Position numbers and translations under genes: made by a program | In this document: piece after piece, positions 60,241 to 64,000 of the stretch | Numbering within the stretch: the first letter of the stretch is position 1 | Layout: each line of letters opens with the position of its first letter | Assembly: GCA_018902385.1 (NCBI GenBank) | Contig: JABSSW010000056.1 | Span: 222,386-286,385, forward strand | DNA length: 64,000 bases | Reading direction: 5' to 3' | Source: Physcia stellaris | Lineage: Eukaryota; Ascomycota; Lecanoromycetes; Caliciales; Physciaceae | Notes under the pieces: model-generated | Seen by the model: only the letters and a program-made list of their open reading frames with translations | Databases searched by the model: none | Told to the model about the DNA's origin: nothing

Positions 60241-60250
60241 AAAATGTTTC

Positions 60251-60789
60251 AAATATTTCAAAAAAGATTATTTTTTCAAAAATAAAAATGTTTTTTGTAA
60301 AAATCAAATTTCAATTACGAAAAATCAATTGTTCGTTGTTCTGATTGTTGTAAATATTGAATGAAATAAAATAAAAACAAATAATTGAAATGATGTAACA
60401 AACGAAAAATATTAAATTCGTTTTTTGAAAACGAATTTCAAACGAAAAATTGAAAATTTTCGACGCAAATCATATTCGAAAATTTCTTAAAAAAACGCGC
60501 AAAAAAATCAAACAATTAAAATAATTTTTCGATTCGCATTTCGTTATCGTCACGTTTTGTTTCGTTAATTTCGACGTTAATTTTTTCAAAATCAAACGAA
60601 ATACAAAATTTTGAACGTTAAAACATATCGTTATAAAAATCAAAACGTTAATTATTCAATCGATAAAATTAAATTTTTGCGTTTGAATTCGTGAATATCA
60701 TATTTTGTTAATTTATTCAAATTATTTAAAACATTTTCGTTAAATTTATAAAATTACGTTTAATCGATAACAAAATTGTTTTCAATATA
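60251..60789. other. AT-rich stretch, no gene seen
   Basis: This is where the left LTR of the following minus-strand element would be expected (CATGTTCGTAACA). I do not see it. Confidence 0.45.
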
Positions 60790-63700
60790 ATTTATATAAC
60801 ATTGATAAAATTTCAATCATTTGCAAAATTCAAAATTTTTTTTCACGATTATCATTTTTTATTTTCAATATGTTTACAATCAAAATTTTTCAAAATTGAA
60901 ATAAAATTGACAACAATTTTTGAAAATTTTTTGACACGATTCAGTTTTTTATCGAACGTAAATTTTGATTGTAAAAAACATCGAAAAAATAAAATGATGA
61001 TTGCGAAATTTTTGCGAAATTTTGCAAAATTCAAATCAATTCAACAAAATTTCAAAATTTCGAAATCGAATGTAATTTCGATTAATGTTCGAAAAATGAA
61101 ATTTTTTTTCGAAAACGACGACGATTTAACAAAAATAATTAATACGACGTTTTGAAATATCGAAATCAACGTTTTGAACGATTTTGAATTTGCAATCGAA
61201 AAATAATTTGATGAAAATCGTTCATCACGTCGCGAATTTTATATTAAATTTTTTGTTGTCGACATAATATCATGTTCGATCATGCAATCAATACGATCAA
61301 AACACGATATTGAAAACGATTGTAATAATATCGAAATTTCAAAATATCGTTCATTTTTCATTCGAAATTTTCGTTGATTATGACAAAATCAAAAAATTTA
61401 TTGATTTGATTTTCGAATGAATCACGAAAATTTTTGCGCAAAAAATCAACAATGAAACACATCGTAAATATGCATGATTTCAAACAATTCGAATCGATAT
61501 AAATTGTTCATACGTTGTAATATTTTGTAAAAATTTAATTTTTTGTCATCGAATTTGTCAAACGATTTGATCGTTTTGATGTTTCGTCGATCGAAAAAAA
61601 CGAAATTTTTTTCGACGTATTTTACGATTTTTCGATGTTTGTTGATTTGAATTGTTATACGTTTTTGAATCATTTTTGCATAATTTCGTACGTAATTGAA
61701 AATATTTTGCATCGTGTCGATAATATTTTTTGTTTTGACGATCAAAAATCGTTTTTTCGTTGTAACATACGAAATAAAATTTGATAAAAAATTTATACGA
61801 AAATGAAAATCTTTATTGATAAAAAATGAAAATAATTTTGTTGTTGCAAATATTGCGTTGTTGTTTGCAAATTCGATTATAAACAATTAAACGTTTCAAT
61901 CGTTTTGCATGTAATTGCAATATTGTCGCAATTGTTTTTCGATATTTTGATTGATTTTTTCGATTTGTTTATCGATTTTTGAATGAAAAACGATGAAAAA
62001 TTTACATTTGATGTCGAAAATTCGACAAAATGTTTGTCAAACGAACGATATAAATTGAAAATTTCGATCAAACGTTATAAAAAAAATAATTCATATGTAC
62101 GAAATACGTAATTGATAAATATTTTAATCGTGATTTTAATATTGATATTTTCGTCGTCGACGATACAAAACACGTAATGACGTTTTTTGTTAAATTTGTC
62201 AATTATCGTGCAAATGACATTATGATCGTGAACGTCGAACAATTCGATAATGAAATTCACGATATATCGATTCAACGTTGCAAAAATATAATCAAAAAAA
62301 TAAACAAATCGTTTTTGCGATTTTTGAAAATTTTCGTGCGTTGACATTTATAACAATTACGTACGTATCGACGAATCGTTTTGCGTATATTGAATCAATA
62401 ATAATCGCGACGTATAAAATTTTTCATGCAATTAAAATTTGAATGTTTCGAAACAAAAATTCATGAATTTTTTTGAAAAAAATCAACGAATAAAAAAATA
62501 TCGACGAACATTCAAAATCGATTTTTTCGATACAAAACGTCGTTTTTTTTGCAATTTCGTAAATCAATTTCATTCATTGAAATAAAATTTTGTTCGATAA
62601 TTTCACGATAAATCGCAATCATCGTCAATTTTGTCGACAACAAAAACTCGTTCGTAAATAAATTCGTCAATTTTATCATGTGAATTTCGAATCGTTTCGA
62701 AATAAACAATATTTGTTTTCGATATTGATGTCGTTCGTCAATATCGTTTTTTGATCGTGAATCAAACATACGAATCAAAACATTTGTTTTAACGTTTTGA
62801 ATTTCGAATTGAAATTGAATGACAATATTGAATTTCGAAAAAAATTGTTCAACGAATTTGACGAAAAATTAATTTTTTGACGTTATAAAAATTTTCAAAT
62901 TTTTTAATCGATGAAAATTTTGATCGATTTTTCAATGTTTTCAAATTTAAAACGTCAATATTTTAAACAACGAATAATGATCAACAATTTTTTGTTATAA
63001 ATTTCGTAATTGTATTCGATTAAAATCATGTTACGATTATAAAAACAACGAAATGTAAAATTTTTTCGTCGTCGTATTGAAATAATATTTTCAATTGACG
63101 TAATCAAAAAAATCAATTTTCAAAATAATTTGTTTGATTCGATCGTAATGTCGTAATATGAAAATTTCGATTATCGTTTTTTTGAAAAATTGAAAATTTT
63201 TCGATTTCAACAATTCATTCGAAATTCACGAATTTTTTGATCATTCGAATGAAAATTCGAATTTTTTCGAAAAATCACGAATGAATCGTTTGTAAAAATT
63301 GACGAAATTCACGAAAATTTGCATTTTTTCAAATTTGTAAAACGTTTTCAATTGACAATAATTTTTATTTTTTCGAATTCATGCGAAAATCATTCATCGA
63401 TAATATGACGTTCAAAAATGTCATTTTTTTAAAAATTTTTCATTTTTCAATATTCATTTGTAATTCGATTTTTTGAATTTTTTCAATATTTTACGAACGT
63501 AAACGATGTGTTTTTTTTTTGAATTTGTTGTAAATAAAAATATCATTTAAATAAATTTGACAAAAATCGTTAAAAAATGAACAACAAATCGTTCATGTAA
63601 TGTTGTCAATTCGCGAATTCGTTGATTAATTCGAAAATTAATATTCGATATTTGTACGATTTCATGAAAATAACGAACGTAATGAATTTTTCATTTTTTT

Positions 63701-64000
63701 CATTCATTCGAAATTTGTTGAAAATCGATATGATATTCAATTTGATCAAATATTTGCAATTTTGCATTTTAATCAAGATTTTTTCGATCAAAAAAATGAA
63801 ATATCGATTACGTTTCGTGATGTGATTAAATCGTCGATAATTTACACACAAACGTAATTGATTATTTAATTTAATTGCAAATAAAACGAACGAAACGTAT
63901 GTTGTTTGATTGAAAACGATGAAATTTTTTGAAAAATTATTTTTCAAATATTTTTGAGTTTTTGAAATTTAAATTCGAACAAAAAATATATTCGATTTCG
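60790..64000 (-). mobile_element. G2-type chromovirus, minus strand, runs off right edge
   Basis: Reverse complement of the G2 pol and 3' region, about 5500 to 8640 in G2 coordinates. The 5' part, gag and LTR lie beyond 64000. No 3' LTR is seen at the left end. Minus-strand order from the right edge is RT, RNase H, integrase, chromodomain. It is more heavily mutated than G2: many CT and AG that survive in G2 are TT and AA here. Confidence 0.85.
61210..63950 (-). pseudogene. G2-type pol: RT, RNase H, integrase, chromodomain remnant
   Basis: Minus-strand pieces: 63947-63606 (RT: LRLCVNYRRFNHITKRNRYF, LIKLNIISIFNKFRMNEKNE), 62778-62512 (RNase H-integrase linker: MIRMFDSRSKNDIDERHQYR), 62347-62075 (integrase core: VHDHNVICTIIDKFNKKRHY), 61886-61446 (MFIIEFANNNAIFATTKLFS through YDVFHC). 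Between pieces stops are mostly TGA, as in G2. The chromodomain region corresponds to about 61240-61400. The plus-strand frame 63622-63825 is a shadow. Confidence 0.85.

Larger units (their letters stand above)
57630..60250 (+). mobile_element. N-like gag element, decayed
   Basis: CAATTCGTGACA at about 57742-57753 followed by CAATATTAATTATT...ACGACGATTATTCAAAAATTG matches the 3' end of the N 5' LTR and its leader. Downstream are an array of repeats (57842-58170) and a Gag of the N type (58230-59980). Upstream LTR sequence is only weakly similar to N, so the left boundary is approximate. The 3' LTR was not found. Confidence 0.55.

Noticed and set aside
60802-61155. Plus-strand 117-codon open frame
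   Set aside because: Antisense to the 3' region of the minus-strand G2-type element; the same DNA in G2 is non-coding.
1-64000. Mitochondrial DNA or alternative code with TGA = Trp
   Set aside because: AT richness and in-frame TGA suggest it, but the unmutated part of Z uses TGG for Trp, the content is nuclear-type LTR elements with target duplications, and TGA follows from GpG-context mutation.
1-64000. Ordinary CpA-directed RIP
   Set aside because: CA/TG are common throughout and paired LTRs show CpC/CpT changes far above CpA.
1-64000. tRNA or rRNA genes
   Set aside because: No cloverleaf with intact GGTTCGA-type arms or rRNA core motifs was seen; near-absence of GG/CC makes intact ones very unlikely outside 25-27.4 kb.

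Overview
The window looks like a gene-free, AT-rich nest of decayed LTR retrotransposons from a filamentous fungus, most likely a Pezizomycotina ascomycete. I recognise no host gene, tRNA, rRNA or CRISPR array. The elements are fungal Ty3/Gypsy chromoviruses and short non-autonomous relatives carrying a C2H2 zinc-finger protein. Nearly all the DNA has been changed by a C-to-T process like repeat-induced point mutation (RIP). The one exception is 25.0-27.4 kb, which has ordinary GC content and normal GG/CC use.

The oldest structure is a large inverted duplication of about 3.7 kb net. The left arm is 1-836, 22432-24139, 27430-27910 and about 28791-29525. The right arm is about 36626-41220. Each arm carries insertions the other lacks, so empty sites can be read directly. 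The left arm received chromovirus G1 (837-22426, minus strand, TSD GTGAC), C2H2 element Z (24140-27424, TSD AATTT) and a 0.88-kb repeat. The right arm received a 0.97-kb repeat (38005-38975). G1 was then split by chromovirus G2 (2285-8993, plus strand) and by composite K (9390-16452, TSD TGATT). K holds two C2H2 elements head to head. The arms are separated by a second 0.88-kb repeat copy, gag-only element N (30548-35666) and another 0.97-kb copy.

To the right lie chromovirus G5 (42882-50655, TSD TTTAA), a minus-strand 5' fragment of a G2-type element (about 52640-53702), an inverted-repeat foldback element (54158-54792), a third full 0.97-kb copy, a reverse transcriptase fragment (about 56437-57130), a second gag-only relative (about 57630-60250), and a more decayed minus-strand G2-type pol that runs off the right edge (about 60790-64000).

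The main result concerns the mutation. Both LTRs of Z are 208 bp and were identical at insertion. The left one now differs from the right by about 45 transitions. By hand count about 42 are C-to-T at CpC or CpT (G-to-A at GpG or ApG), three are at CpA and none at CpG. Classical RIP prefers CpA. The same bias shows in most other LTR pairs, and it explains why chromovirus frames are broken mainly by TGA at conserved tryptophans and why catalytic Asp has become Asn. In Z the damage fades out inside the element near 24.9-25.05 kb, leaving the 3' part almost untouched. The protein of Z carries a zinc finger and a perfect match to the PCNA-binding (PIP-box) pattern.
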